This document shows positions 12,105 to 23,149 of a DNA stretch of 64,000 bases, piece after piece. Position numbers and translations under genes: made by a program. Position 1 is the first letter of the stretch, and the number at the start of each line of letters is the position of its first letter. Source of the DNA: Lunularia cruciata (taxonomy: Eukaryota > Streptophyta > Marchantiopsida > Lunulariales > Lunulariaceae); the NCBI GenBank assembly GCA_948567375.1, contig OX419759.1, positions 38,355,493 through 38,419,492 of the forward strand, read 5' to 3'. The notes below the pieces were generated by a model that made no database searches, was not told the DNA's origin, and saw only the letters and a program-made list of their open reading frames with translations.

Positions 12105-12116
12105 GCTTTGATACCA
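12105..12116 (-). other. Primer-binding site of element 1
   Basis: TGGTATCAAAGC on the minus strand, one base from the LTR end, is complementary to the 3' end of initiator tRNA-Met except for one or two positions. Confidence 0.85.
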
Positions 12117-12117
12117 T

Positions 12118-12843
12118 TGTAATACTCCAAGGACAAGAGAAGAGAGAAAACAAGGATTTCACACTCAATCATCTAATGCTCCAATGGAGCACCTTCTCTT
12201 TATTATATAGACAAAGAGGATCTCCTCCAAGGAAGCTCCACCATAGGATTAGGCACACAAATAGGTAACATGTCAGCAAGCTCCACCCTTGGATTACTTA
12301 CTTGGATGGGTGACATGTCGGTCTTGGTCATATCTGGTTGGTCAAACAAGCTTTGATCGGGGAGAATCTTCTTGTAGGAATCTCAGAATCACATGGGTGA
12401 GGTACTGTTGGAAAGCTTTCAACGAGACAAAGCAGGGGGGGAGGGAAGGCCAACTTTTCTTTTCTTGGGGAGGACTCTACACATTTTTGAGGCTTAATTC
12501 ATCTGTTTAGGCCTCTAAAATTGCCTTCAAAGATTTCAAGCATATTTTGGTTCCTACTCTATTAATAGAAGTCTCCTTGTGGTGATACCTCTATCTGATC
12601 TGTTTAGTCCATCATATGTAACATCCTTCCAGATGTTGCCAAACCAATTCTCACCTTTAAATTATATGTCTAGCTATTGGTTCTTAAGTTTTCTAGTCAA
12701 TTTCAATTTCTGCCCTATTAGTAGAAGTACTCAATTGGTGATACTTATATTTGATCTATTTTGACCATCATGTATAACATCATTCCAAATATTACCAAAC
12801 CAAATTTCACATCTAGATCATATGGCTAGTTCTTGGTATTACA
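12118..12843 (-). repeat. 5' LTR of element 1
   Basis: A 726-bp LTR with TGTAATA...TATTACA ends. Its U3 part contains two tandem units of about 150 bp (around 12546-12690 and 12702-12843, period about 156). Both units share the blocks 'ctatta.tagaagt', 'ggtgatac' and 'ccatcat.tgtaacat'. Confidence 0.9.
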
Positions 12844-13176
12844 ACCCACAACACTAGTGCAAAGATAATCCATCACTAAGATATCATCATGAGTGTCTCA
12901 TTGACATGTACTAATATCTCCACCCTATGGATATGTGATCTCAACAACTCTTCTTGTATGTGCTAAGAGAGATATCATCAGAGTCTCATAAAATACACAT
13001 AAAAAGGTAGATGCATGCCAACATGGCACCATCTCTTCATATGTCTCAACATGCGTACGTGCTCCGGTTTGATCTTGCTAGCTAGGACATGGGTTTCTAC
13101 TAAACCCATCTACATAAAGGTTCACCACTCTAGGTGTATGGATGACCATGAAATTATACTCTTGTAAAATCAGAGC

Positions 13177-13607
13177 TCATTGTGCAAGTTTCCTTGAAAG
13201 CTTATCGGACTTTATCAAACACTTTAGTGGTTGTTGATCAATGATGAGAATGAAGAAGTCACTAAATAAGTAACATCTGAAGTTTACTATTGCCCAAATT
13301 GTTGTCAAGCACTCTCCCTCATATGAAATATACTTAACCTCCATTGAATTGTTGTAGCAACTAGCATATGCCACCACAAACTTCTCCTCCTTGTCATCTT
13401 GCTTGGTGAGCATTGTTCCAAGCTCCAATGTACTCCAATCAAGTATGAACTTAGAATCATCATCCTCTAATTGATCTCTTGAGAATAGGAGCAGATATCA
13501 ACCTCTCCTTGAGCTCTATAAAAGCTCTCTCCTACTCATATCCCTAACACCACTCTTGTGTAAGCTTTGTCCTCTTTATCAAGGCCTTTGCAATGGCACT
13601 AAATTCT
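13177..13607 (-). pseudogene. RNase H region of outer gypsy element
   Basis: On the minus strand 'EKFVVAYASCYNNSMEVKYI' is followed by 'YEGECLTTIWAIVNFRCYLF', then 'LIIDQQPLKCL'. This is the standard gypsy RNase H series (SR.L...E.NYS, YEGECLA.VWA, TDHQPLK). The preceding 13430-13607 gives a connection-domain-like 'FIELKERLISAPIL'. The element continues, across inserted element 1, into integrase ending at 7312. It is broken by stops. Confidence 0.85.
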
Positions 13608-14129
13608 CTAATAGAATTTTGCCATCCCAAGGAATGCTTGCACTTTGCTCACATCCGTAGGCCAAGGAGTATTTGCAATAATTTCCACCTTGGTCAATTG
13701 AACACCAAGTCCTCCAAGGTAAATAGTGTGACCAAAATATTCAGCTTGCTTATGGAAGAATGTGCACTTTCCAAGATGTAATATGAGTCCATGAGATCTC
13801 AATATCTCAAACACCTCCAAAAAATGTCTCTCATGCTCCTTCATAATAGTGCTATAAAAATCTCATCAATATAATACCAAGCAAAATCCAATCTTGCTAT
13901 GATCTTGTCCATGATCCATGATCTATTTCAAATGATAAGAACTTTCATTGATATAATACATCCTTGCTATGAGGATCAATAGCCTAGAATGCTATCTTGG
14001 ACTTTTCCTCCTCTTTGAATGGCAATTAATGATATTTTGCTTGAAAATCCAAATTATTGAAGACCTTTGCATCCCCAATTGCATCAAAGATCTCCTTTGG
14101 TGTAGGTTTGGTATATCAATCAACACTAT
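13608..14129 (-). pseudogene. Reverse transcriptase, second part, outer element
   Basis: The minus strand from 14129 reads 'KPTPKEIFDAIGDAKVFNN', an RT palm motif. The active-site region appears near 13885-13860 as 'YIDEIFI', with the second catalytic Asp changed to Glu. The thumb side follows as 'HGLILHLGKCTFFHKQAEYF' and a GxxVS-like 'GHTIYLGGLGVQL'. The upstream part of the domain is at 20426-20565, on the far side of element 2. Stops and shifts are present. Confidence 0.87.
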
Positions 14130-14723
14130 TGTAATATCATTAGCTAGACATATTATCTATAGGTGAAATTTTCTTAGTACATTTGGAAGGATGTTATATA
14201 CAATAGGCTATGTAGATTAAATAGAAGTATCACCAAAAGAGTACTTCCACTAATAGGGCAAGAGTAGAAAACAACTTGAAAACTTTAAGTTAATTTTGGA
14301 GGTCTAAATGGAGGAATTAGGCCTAAAAAATGAAGAGAATCTCTTCCTTTGAGACAAAGAGCTAACCTTCTCTTCCCATATTTTGTCTTGTCAAGAGCTT
14401 TCCAATGATACCTCACTTATGCAATTTTGAGCTTCTTATAGATAGATTTTCTAAAGATTCACTCTGATTAAACTTGTTTGACCAACTAGAGAGAAGAAGA
14501 ACTGACATGTCACCCATCCATACAACTAATCAAAGGGTAGAGCTTGTTGACATATCACCAGTCCATGTATTTGATCCAAGGATGGAGCTTCCTTTGAGAA
14601 AATACTCTTTGTTATATAATAAAGACAAGGTGCTCTTCTAGGGCATTAGAGTGTTAAGCGTGAAGCTTTGTGTTTCTTCTCCTATGTTTCTCTTGAGAAT
14701 TCTTCTATCCTCAAAATATTAGA
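14130..14723 (+). repeat. 5' LTR of element 2
   Basis: A 594-bp LTR starts TGTAATA and ends TATTAGA, where the final CA has mutated. A TATATAATAAAG box lies at about 14613-14624. It aligns throughout with 19831-20425. Confidence 0.9.
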
Positions 14724-14724
14724 A

Positions 14725-14737
14725 TGGTATTAGAGTT
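14725..14737 (+). other. Primer-binding site of element 2
   Basis: TGGTATTAGAGTT starts one base after the LTR and matches the initiator tRNA-Met complement (TGGTATCAGAGC-type) with C-to-T changes. Confidence 0.85.
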
Positions 14738-15299
14738 TGGGTTTCAATCCAAGAGAGTTGATCACCCCTCTTGGAGGAACATGGGCTATTGAGACTTAGT
14801 AATTTCAAGGGGAGAAACCATAATGCAATCGATAGATTAAGAATATTTTAGAAAGAAGATAGGATGGAGGCTCTTGGAGGACTATTTCTTACACCCTGCT
14901 TTCTATTCTTGAATCCATTCCATATCAAGATTATATACATATAGCATGAGCAAGTGAGAGTATATCTTGTTTACCATTTTGGAGTAGAGTTCATGGATAT
15001 AATGATGAATTCATCAAACCCGGTAATTCTAATTGCGATGATATACAATAAAGAGTGGGATTTGACAATCTATAATCTATTATGATCCAATGGATCTGAA
15101 TATACCCAATCTTCTCACTTTCAACTCTCAAGTAGAAATCTATTATGTGGTTAGACCAAAATTGATATTTAGAGATTTTGTAATATGTAATTTTGGTGAA
15201 AAATATTATCAAAAAGTGATAACCTCTAAAGTCCTAATGGTAGTCCCAATAGTCTATGGACCCTCTTGAGTGACCATATTAACTCTCTATTGAAGTAAG

Positions 15300-16520
15300 A
15301 AATAGCGATTCAATGTTTACCATGTATAAGAATCATAGATCCACAATTGCAATATTTTATGCAAGGAATGTTGAACAAGTTTTAGGAGATCAAGATGATT
15401 ATGGAGGTATTACAAAGTCAAGTATAGACCTTCAAGAACTATCATGCAATGAAAGAATAAGAACCATTCAAAAACCCAATACAAGCAGCTAAAGTACCTA
15501 GAGAGTCACTCAAGCCAATGACATCAATCCCAACCAACAATGAAGTCACAAGGTTACTATGGATGAAGAAGACATGCAACATTGAGCCTTACAAGGAACA
15601 ATATTCCATGGGATTAGTAGAAAATTGGATTTCAAGAATGAATAGATATTTTTGATTGTTCATAATTGAGATCACTAATCATTCCGCATACATGTTTGCA
15701 TGTGAGTACTTGACCTTTAAAATCCTCACATGTTATGATGCTTGGGAATGATCAATGTTGGCAGAAGAAAGAAAGGTCACTTGGATGGCAATGCAAGAAA
15801 GGCCGCTAAAGAATTTTCAATCTATGGATTCTGTGCAAATGGGCCAAACCTAATTATGCACATTGAATCAAAAGAATAGTGTAGAAGAGTATATGGAGGT
15901 GTTTCTTGATCTACATATCGTAATAACCAATATGAGTCTAGTAGAAGCTCTAGACAATTTCAAATCATGGTTAAAAGGGAAAATTTACCAAGAAATAATG
16001 GTACAAAACCCTTGCACTATTTTCAAAGCCATTGCCTATGCTTAGAGAATAGTACGTGCACTTGGGGGAGGTGAAGAGGTAGTCTTGACTCAATATTTTC
16101 AAGCTAAAATACCATACTTTGGTGGACTAGTTCCTATCAAATTGAGCAACATTCAATTTCAAGATCAAGGAGCCCAATCACTCCAAGGAGAATAGAGATA
16201 GTGTCAAAGAAAAGAGAGTAGGGTCATACAAGGAGAAGAGACTCAAGAAAAATAATGTTGTTACTCCAATTACGGCTGAGTTGGGCAAATAGCCATCAAG
16301 TGTCATGGTCATTTTTATAGAGGCACTTGGCCTCTATAAAGGTAATCTTTGAACAACATGGAAAGACAAATAAAAGAGGAAGTTAAAGACAAATTGAGAA
16401 CAAAGATCGCTAGTAAATGTACCTCATGGCCTTATTGGTTCAATAAAGAAGAGAAAAAGTGGGGGAGAGGAAGAGGACAAGTGCACAAAGGTTGAGGAAG
16501 ACAAAATCACAATTGATTGT
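15300..16520 (+). pseudogene. Gag remnant of element 2
   Basis: The stretch at 15863-16045 contains 'QKNSVEEYMEVFLDLHIVI' followed by 'LVEALDNFKSWLKGKI', which is typical of retrotransposon Gag (SVxEYxxxFxxL...FxxGL). The region towards 16520 holds the expected zinc-knuckle position but no intact knuckle. Many stops are present. Confidence 0.65.
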
Positions 16521-16539
16521 CACAAATGGAATCTTAGAA

Positions 16540-16960
16540 GACAATCAAGTGAGAGTATTTATAGACCCTTGAGCAACAGAGAATTTCTTGTCTCACTCTA
16601 TTGCAATAAGGTTGGAGATGGATTTAGAGAAGGATGAGAATGAAGAAGTAGAGGTACCTAATGATCAAACAAAGAGGATTGAGTCATTGTCTAGAAAGGT
16701 TGTACTCTCTATGGTAGAGTATCAAGAAGAGATGGAGTGGTGAGTCATACAGTTAGTTCATTATGATGTAATATTAGACATATTGTAGATGGAGCACTAT
16801 AACACCATGGTTTATTGGAGAAAGAAAATATTGAGAACTTGCAAATGGAATATTATTGAGGTTAAAGAAAGATCACACAAGCAAGAAATGCCTCTCTATG
16901 TTATAGGGACAACAACTATCTATAAGATAGATAGATGTTTCCTGGGCCTAATAAGAGAAG
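16540..16960 (+). pseudogene. Protease remnant of element 2
   Basis: The plus-strand reading 'VRVFIDP' at about 16550 is followed by a stop and 'ATENFLSHSIAIRL', a decayed D-S/T-G-A active site. It matches in position the protease remnant of element 1, which carries a similarly altered DP triad. Confidence 0.65.
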
Positions 16961-17119
16961 TCTAGAATGCACAACTTAATGGACAAATTCTTAGAAATTG
17001 AAAGATGTGGTCAATGAGTTTCAAGATGTCTTCTTGGATGATCTTCCCTTAGGATTACCACCAAAAAAGAGAGTAGATCATAAAATCAAGATATTTTTTG
17101 GGAAGACACCTATTTGTAA

Positions 17120-17660
17120 GGCCCCATATCGACTATCACCTCCTTAGTTGGAGGAGTGTAAGGCTCAAATCAAGGATATGCTATAGAAAGGGTTTATCCA
17201 GCTCAGCATATTACCATATGGGCTCTTGTCTTGTTTGTGAAGAAAGGTGATGATACCATGTGTATGTGTATTGACTATTGGTGCCAAAATCAACAAATAA
17301 TGAAGAACAAATATCCTTTACTCTGCATGGATAACCTATTTGATCAACTCAATGAGGCAAAACACTTCATCAAACTTGATCTATGGAGCAATTACAACCG
17401 AATCAAGATTGCAGAGGAAGACATATACAAAAGAGTTATTCAAACAAGGTATGGTCACTTTGAGTACTTGGTGATATCATTTGGCATCACCAGCACACCA
17501 ACCACTTTCATGAGTTTGATGAATGACATATTTCATCCATACTTATAAATTTGTTATCACGTTCCTAAATGACATCTTATTCTATAGGAAGACAATGATA
17601 GAGCACAAGCAACATCTACAAAAAATCCTCTAGATTTTATGACAAACTCAATTGTATGCC
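17120..17660 (+). pseudogene. Reverse transcriptase remnant of element 2
   Basis: An open stretch at 17231-17548 encodes 'LFVKKGDDTMCMCIDYW', then 'KHFIKLDLWSNYNRIKI' and 'GHFEYLVISFGITSTPTTFM', the usual gypsy RT motif series. Just after its stop, the active-site motif appears as 'FLNDILFYRK' near 17560-17590, with one catalytic Asp replaced by Asn. It is non-functional. Confidence 0.88.
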
Positions 17661-17929
17661 AAAATCTCAAAGTATGAGTTTGGCAAGTCTGGAGTAGACT
17701 ACTTGGGGCATAGAGTAAGTGCGGAAATTATCCAAGTATTAATAGATAAAATAGAGATCATTCAAAAATGGGGTACTCCAAAGGATCAAACTCAACTCTT
17801 GGCAATTTCTTGGGATTGATAAGGTTCTATTCTTGATTTGTCAAGGACTTCTCTAAGGTTGCACAACCTCTAACAACACTATTTGGCAAGGAAAAGGATT
17901 GGATATGAGGAACCACACAAAAATTGGCC

Positions 17930-18370
17930 TTTTAGGAATTGAAAAATGCATTACTAAATACATCAATCTTGAAATAGTATGATCCAAAATGTCCAATCAA
18001 GTTGGCTTTAGATGTATCAGGTGTAGCAATAAAAGCAATTGTACAACAAGAGTGGCATGATGGATGGCACTCAATTGCATATTTTTCTTGAAAGCTATTA
18101 TCAATACAATACAACTATCACACCACCAAACAAGAAGAGTTGGCCATTGTCCTTACAACCAAGCATTGGAAGCACTATCTTGGCAAGAAGGCATTTTGTA
18201 GTGGAGATAGACCAAAACCTCTAGTCTACCTTGAGACACAAAAAGATCTCTCTTGTTGACAAATTTGGTGAGCAGAGTGGATACAATGGTTCAACATAAA
18301 AATCACATATGTGGAAGGCAAGATGCAACTTGTAGATGCATTCACTTGAATGCTTATGGTAACAATTTGC
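17930..18370 (+). pseudogene. RNase H remnant of element 2
   Basis: The plus strand reads 'KLALDVSGVAIKAIVQQ' (18000-18050), the RNase H start around the DASGxAIGAVL position. It ends with a domain-end segment near 18310-18350 ('YVEGKMQLVDAFT'). Stops and shifts separate the pieces. It aligns in kind and position with the RNase H of element 1. Confidence 0.78.
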
Positions 18371-18459
18371 TGGTAGAGGTCAAGATGAATCCAAAATTCT
18401 GGCCAAGGATTCTTACTATTACAAAAACTGACCCACAGATTGTAGGAGCTTGTTCATCC

Positions 18460-19440
18460 AAAGGCATCACTAATACCCAAGGACTCACCATTCATGATGG
18501 CATGCTAGATTCATGAACCTGGATGTTATAGATATAAAAACCACCATCCTAGCAAAATGTCATGATTTTGCCATTGCAGGTCATGTTGGAGAGGACAAGA
18601 CCTTAGATGCATTCAAATGCTATTACTATTGGCCCAAGATGAGCAAAAATGTGATGGAATACATTCAAAGTTGCCTACTCTATCAACAAAATAAAGCGTC
18701 TAATCAAGCTCCTGAAGGACTCCTTCAACTCTTCTCTACTCTTACACAATAGTGGGAACAAGGAAGCATGGATTTGGCTTGTGAATTGCCCAAGACCACC
18801 TCAAGGTTTGACTCCATTGTAATCTTTCTTGATTGACTTAGAAAAATGATTCCTGTGCGTCTTACCACAAAGGATGTGATTGTGCCATAATTAGCTCAAT
18901 TGTACATTATATGCAGTCTTTTCTCACCATGGCTTGTCTCAAGTGCTCACCACCGATAGATGCACTCAATTCACTAACTTTTTTTTGGGAAACACTCTTT
19001 TGTATCTTCAAAACCAAATTAGCCATGTCCATGGCTTACCATCCATAGACCAATGGACAAACAGAGCAAGCTAATCACACTATTAAGAACATGCTCTAGG
19101 GCTTCACCTTAGAGGAGCAAGAAAAGTCTGTTGGTGGAATTACCTACAACAATTTGATGAATGCATCCATATAGGTCACACCATTCTTCCTCATTTATGG
19201 AGAGCATCCTTTCATAACTTTGAGCTTGATGATGATCCACCTGGTGGCTATCAAAGCTAACATTGTCAACACTTTTGTTTCTAGAATCCAAAAGGGTGTA
19301 GAGAACACCAAGCACAAGTTGTAGATTGCCCAAAATTGACATAAATAGTATGCAGATGCACATTGTCAGCACATGGAGTTCAATGTTGGGGATCAAGTTT
19401 GGTTGTCTGCAACCAATCTCATGTTAGTTAGCTCAAATTG
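18460..19440 (+). pseudogene. Integrase remnant of element 2
   Basis: The zinc-binding segment at 18560-18700 reads 'HVGEDKTLDAFKCYYYWPKM', then 'YIQSCLLYQQNK'. This is the HHCC module, nearly the same as in element 1. The core follows with stops ('FDSIVIFLD', 'ARKM' region near 18800-18870). The late core at 19020-19090 retains a MAYHP...TNGQTEQAN-like sequence. Frames are broken. Confidence 0.83.
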
Positions 19441-19682
19441 CATTTTATTGGGCCTTTTCCCATCCTTTGACCAATTGGCATAATGACCTATCACATTGAG
19501 CTACCGTTACACATGAAGATCCATCCAATGTTCCATATTTCCTTATTATACAAATATGCACACCAATCACTCCAATTTCCTTCTATACAAGAAATTTGAC
19601 CTTGTCCAACACTCATTGATGGCACAAAGGAATATGAAATCAAACATATTTTCCAAACATCCGTGGTACCTGTCATCTAAAT

Positions 19683-19818
19683 GTGGAATATCTTGTTCAT
19701 TGGAAAGGGTACCCAATGTATGAGGCAATATGGGAGCGCATAACCAACTTGACCCATGCACCAATGTTAACGCAATATTTTGAGCAACAACTTTGTAATG
19801 AGGACATTGTATCTTAAA
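19683..19818 (+). pseudogene. Chromodomain of element 2
   Basis: The plus-strand reading 'VEYLVHWKGYPMYEAIWE' is followed by 'LTHAPMLTQYFEQQL' and a stop immediately before the purine tract. It closely parallels the chromodomain of element 1, including the LTHAP tail, which shows the two elements belong to one family. Confidence 0.88.
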
Positions 19819-19830
19819 GGGGACGAGATT
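19814..19830 (+). other. Polypurine tract of element 2
   Basis: The purine-rich 'ttaaaggggacgagatt' directly abuts the 3' LTR start at 19831. Confidence 0.75.
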
Positions 19831-20425
19831 TGTAATACTAGTAGCTAAATATATTATTTAGAGGTGAAATTTGGCTTGGTAACATTTTGAAAAGATGTTA
19901 TATATGATGTATTAAGTAGATCAAATAGAAGTGTCACCAAAAGAGTACTTTCATTAATATGGTAGGAGCCAAAATCACCCTAAAACTTTAGAGCCAATTT
20001 TGGAGGCCTAAATGGAATTGAGCCTAAAAGATAGAGAGATTCCTTTCCCTCTGAGATAATAGGCTTGCCTTTTTCCCCCATTGTTTGTCTTGTCAAGTGT
20101 TTTCCAATGATACCTCATCCATGCAATTCTTAGCTTCTTATAGGAATATTCTCTAAAAATTCCCTTTGGTCAAACTTGTTTCACCAACCTGATAGGACAA
20201 GAACCAACATATCACCCATACATGCAACTGATCTAAAGGTGGAGCTCACTGAAACATCACCAATCTATATATCTGATCCAAGGGTAGAGCTTCCTTTGAG
20301 TAATCCTCTTTGTTATATAATAAAGACAAAGTGTTCCTCTAGGTGCATCGGAATATTGAGTGTGAAATTTTATATTTCTTTTCCTATGTTTTTCTTGAGC
20401 ATTCTTTTATCCTTGAAATATTACA
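19831..20425 (+). repeat. 3' LTR of element 2
   Basis: A 595-bp LTR with intact TGTAATA and TATTACA ends. It differs from the 5' copy at many sites, which indicates an old insertion. Confidence 0.9.
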
Positions 20426-20565
20426 CCTAGTCTATTGGTTGATAGGACAATAGTCTCCGCACATCAACCTATATATGTAGTTACCATGCATATTCTTCTT
20501 GGACATCATTATAGCTAAAGCATACTCTCCATGTGAAATCTCTACCAAACCAACCTCAAAAAGAT
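20426..20565 (-). pseudogene. Reverse transcriptase, first part, outer element
   Basis: The minus strand reads 'GLVEISHGEYALAIMMSKKN', then 'RLMCGDYCPINQ', the gypsy RT entry motif (EYASA.V...KK...RMCVDYR.LN). It runs into the right edge of element 2 at 20426. The next motif of the same domain begins at 14129, beyond the other edge. The two halves are 6.3 kb apart because of the insertion. Confidence 0.85.
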
Positions 20566-21379
20566 CTCTACTCTGACTTTGAATGGATGCGCTTTCCATG
20601 TCACTATATCTATAAAGACATCAAGAAATTGGTGTATCACTAGTCAACTCAACCTGAATATCAAGTTCTCTTAAGGCAAAACAACTCATGTAGCTTCTCT
20701 ACACTCTCCATCTTTCCCCTCCTATAAACTTGGGTCTAATGTTTGGCTCCCAAGTGGAAGACAAACTAACTAGCTACAACATTGGGCCCTTAGGAGCATT
20801 AATGTCATGCTCCTAACCATTAAAGTCCCCAACTTTCAACATGAAAACCTTCCTCTACTCTGGTTACAAGCTCCATGTATCCTCTAGTTGCAACCCAAGT
20901 AGATCATGCTTACTTGAATGGACCTCATGTAGACCACTCTCACTAGTAGCCATTGGCTGTGTCCCAAGAATACCATGCCCACTCAATCCATTTTCCTCAT
21001 CTTGGTGCTTGAATTATCTCAATAGGCATAGAGCTCACAAGTGTCCAAGTTGTGATGCCTATCAACCATATGCTACACTACTTTGCTAAGCTAAGGCTCA
21101 CAATCCAAGTCAAGCTCACAAGTGTCTAAGTGGTGATGCCTATCAAGCATATTCTATGCTACTCTACTAAGCTAAGGCTCACAATCCAAGTCAAACAATC
21201 AAGTCCATAGCCTAACCTAACAACTAACACTTGGATGCCTCTAACATTACAATAAAAACGGTAATACTAATATGAAAAACCATAATCCGCTCTCTCTCAT
21301 TGGCATTGGGCTCCACCAACTATTGTAATTATGAGTCCCAAACAAGTCTAGGACCTCCTTGAAAAGCATGGGAGCATAT
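20566..21379 (-). other. Outer element, Pol upstream region, decayed
   Basis: By position this is the outer element's sequence between the RT start and the copia insertion. No motif can be read reliably. It contains an 81-bp tandem duplication at 21032-21193. Confidence 0.45.
21032..21193. repeat. Two-copy 81-bp tandem duplication
   Basis: The block beginning 'agctcacaagtgtc' at 21032 recurs at 21113. Both copies include 'gtgatgcctatcaa' and end with 'ctaaggctcacaatccaagt'. It lies within the outer gypsy element. Confidence 0.9.
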
Positions 21380-21807
21380 TGTTATGTTTGGCTTGCTATA
21401 AGTGACTTGCCTGATCAAGAGCAAGAGCAAAACTTGACTGATGGAAACTCCTTATTGTATCATGTGGATGATGGGCAATCACTTGTTTAGATATATATTC
21501 AGTCACTTCTAAGGTTGAGTATTAAAGTGACTAGATATCTTGAGTGGTCAATACTCATGAAGTCACGCAGGTCTATATTAAGGAGTTTAGACGGATAACA
21601 GAGGGACTATCCTTGTGTTTGTATATATATACATATGTGAAATGGAAATAAAGGTTAGAAGGTTGGTGTGAGCCTGTTTCAGCCGTGGAGGTAGCTTCCG
21701 GGATAGGGAGTGAACCACGTTATTTCCTATTAGTTCCTCTGATTTATGTTTAATGGGCCTGATGATGTGCTATTGCAAGAGGTTCCTTGGGACTTTATTT
21801 TCTAACA
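21380..21807 (+). repeat. 5' LTR of copia element
   Basis: A 428-bp LTR with TG...CA ends. It contains a (TA)-rich stretch near 21625-21640 ('tatatatatacatatg') that may be its TATA region. Confidence 0.93.
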
Positions 21808-21810
21808 ATT

Positions 21811-21821
21811 GCTATCAGAGC
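21811..21821 (+). other. Primer-binding site of copia element
   Basis: GCTATCAGAGC lies three bases after the LTR end. It resembles the initiator tRNA-Met complement TGGTATCAGAGC. Confidence 0.75.
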
Positions 21822-21897
21822 ATAGTTGGTCCTTAAGAGGGTCTTGAGATCTGAGGGTGCAAGGAAGTAAGTCCAAAAGCAAGTCCACAGCAAAGCA

Positions 21898-22520
21898 ATG
21901 GCAGGGGTGATATCCATATCAAATGCTAAATTTTCAGTGGAGAAGTTTGATGGGAAAAACAATTTTGGACTTTGGCAACTGAAGATGAAGAACCTTCTTG
22001 TCTAGCAAGGACTGCATAGAGCACTTAAGAAGAAAAAGGAGGACAAAAGTGATGAGGATGGGGAAGATGAAGATGCAGATCTCAGAGCTATTAGCACTAT
22101 TAGGTTGAACCTTGCTGATGAAGTGCTATACAATGTTATGAATGAGGAATCTGCATCAAAACTATGGACCAAACTGGAGAATCTTTATATGACCAAGTCT
22201 TTGACAAATAGACTGGTTCTTAAACAGAAGTTGTATATGTTGAGGATGGAGGAAGGCCAGAGTATTATGGAGCACCTCAATGCTTTTAACAAAATAATTT
22301 GTGAGTTGATGAGCATAGAGGTTAAGTTAGAAGAGGAGGATAAGGCATTGCTTTATTGACTTCACTTTCTCCATCATATGAGCATCTGGTCACAACTCTT
22401 CTATATGGGAAGGATGATATAAACTGTGAGGAGGTCACTTCAGCATTATTGTCCAATGAGATGCAAAAAAGATCCAACCAAGAAAAGATAAATTTAGAGG
22501 CTCTATTTATCAGAGGAAGG

Positions 22521-22566
<46 letters not shown>

Positions 22567-22793
22567 AGATCAGGAGTAAATCAAGATCCAAGTCTAGAAC
22601 TGGAGGTTTCAAAGGCAAGTGCTGGATTTGTGGGAAGGTTGGACATTTCAAGAAGGATTGTAACAACAAGAGGCTTGAGTCCAACAAGGATAAATGTCAA
22701 CTTTCATATCAAGCAAGCATTGCTGAGTCATCTGCAACTGTGGATGATGTTCTATGTGTTACCCAAGACAAAGATCAATTTGAGGAGTCATAG
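21898..22793 (+). pseudogene. Copia Gag, one stop and one frameshift
   Basis: Reading starts at ATG 21898 and gives 'KFDGKNNFGLWQLKMKNLLV', then an in-frame TAG near 22003, then an open UBN2-type Gag ('ASKLWTKLENLYMTKSLTNR'). A frameshift near 22355 moves to the frame at 22356-22793. That frame ends with a complete CCHC zinc knuckle, 'CWICGKVGHFKKDC', at about 22620. Between them, a GA microsatellite encodes a run of Arg-Glu pairs. Gag packages the element's RNA into particles. Confidence 0.88.
22523..22563 (+). repeat. (GA)n microsatellite inside Gag
   Basis: About 20 GA units just before the zinc knuckle are translated as alternating Arg and Glu in the Gag frame. GA repeats keep the frame open in both even phases, so expansion was tolerated. 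Confidence 0.95.
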
Positions 22794-23130
22794 ATATTGG
22801 ACTCAGGTTGCTCTTACCATATGTGTCCAAATAAGGAGTGGTTTCATGAGTACAAATCATTCAATGGAGGATCTGTAAATGGGGAACAATATGGCTTGTA
22901 AAGTTATTGCCATTGGTACAATACGCATTAAGATGTTTGATGGTATTGTGAGGACTCTTGCTAATGTGAGGCATGTTCCTGAGTTAAGGAAGAATTTGAT
23001 ATCACTAGGCACTTTGGACTCAAATGGTTGGAGGTGGGAGCAGAAAATAGAACATTCAAGGTATCAAAAGGAGCATTGATTGTAATGAAGAGCAAGAAGA
23101 TAAGAAACCTTTATGAGCTTGTTGGAGACC
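22794..23130 (+). pseudogene. Copia protease remnant
   Basis: '[16 protein letters not shown]' carries the active-site D-S-G at 22800-22808. A shift then leads to 'GIVRTLANVRHVPELRKNLI' (22945-23010), the conserved copia protease end. A stop and frameshifts disrupt it. Confidence 0.83.
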
Positions 23131-23149
23131 ATCACTAGAGGAGTGGCAA

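Larger units (their letters stand above)
7313..12843 (-). mobile_element. Complete but inactive Ty3/gypsy chromovirus (element 1)
   Basis: A 5.5-kb element has LTRs at 12118-12843 (5') and 7313-8052 (3'). Just inside the 5' LTR is a primer-binding site, TGGTATCAAAGC on the minus strand, complementary to initiator tRNA-Met as in most plant LTR elements. A purine tract precedes the 3' LTR. Flanks are ACCTA on the left and ACCCA on the right, a 5-bp target duplication with one change. Minus-strand order is Gag zinc knuckle, protease, RT, RNase H, integrase and chromodomain, which defines a chromovirus. All reading frames are broken. It sits between RNase H and integrase of the outer element. Confidence 0.92.
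14130..20425 (+). mobile_element. Complete but inactive Ty3/gypsy chromovirus (element 2)
   Basis: A 6.3-kb plus-strand element has LTRs at 14130-14723 and 19831-20425. The primer-binding site TGGTATTAGAGTT starts at 14725 and a purine tract lies at 19814-19830. Gag, protease, RT, RNase H, integrase and chromodomain follow in order, all broken. It is related to element 1 but its LTRs are shorter because they have only one copy of the U3 unit. It interrupts the RT domain of the outer element. The flanks (ACTAT on the left, CCTAG on the right) each differ by one base from ACTAG, so a 5-bp target duplication is plausible. Confidence 0.92.
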
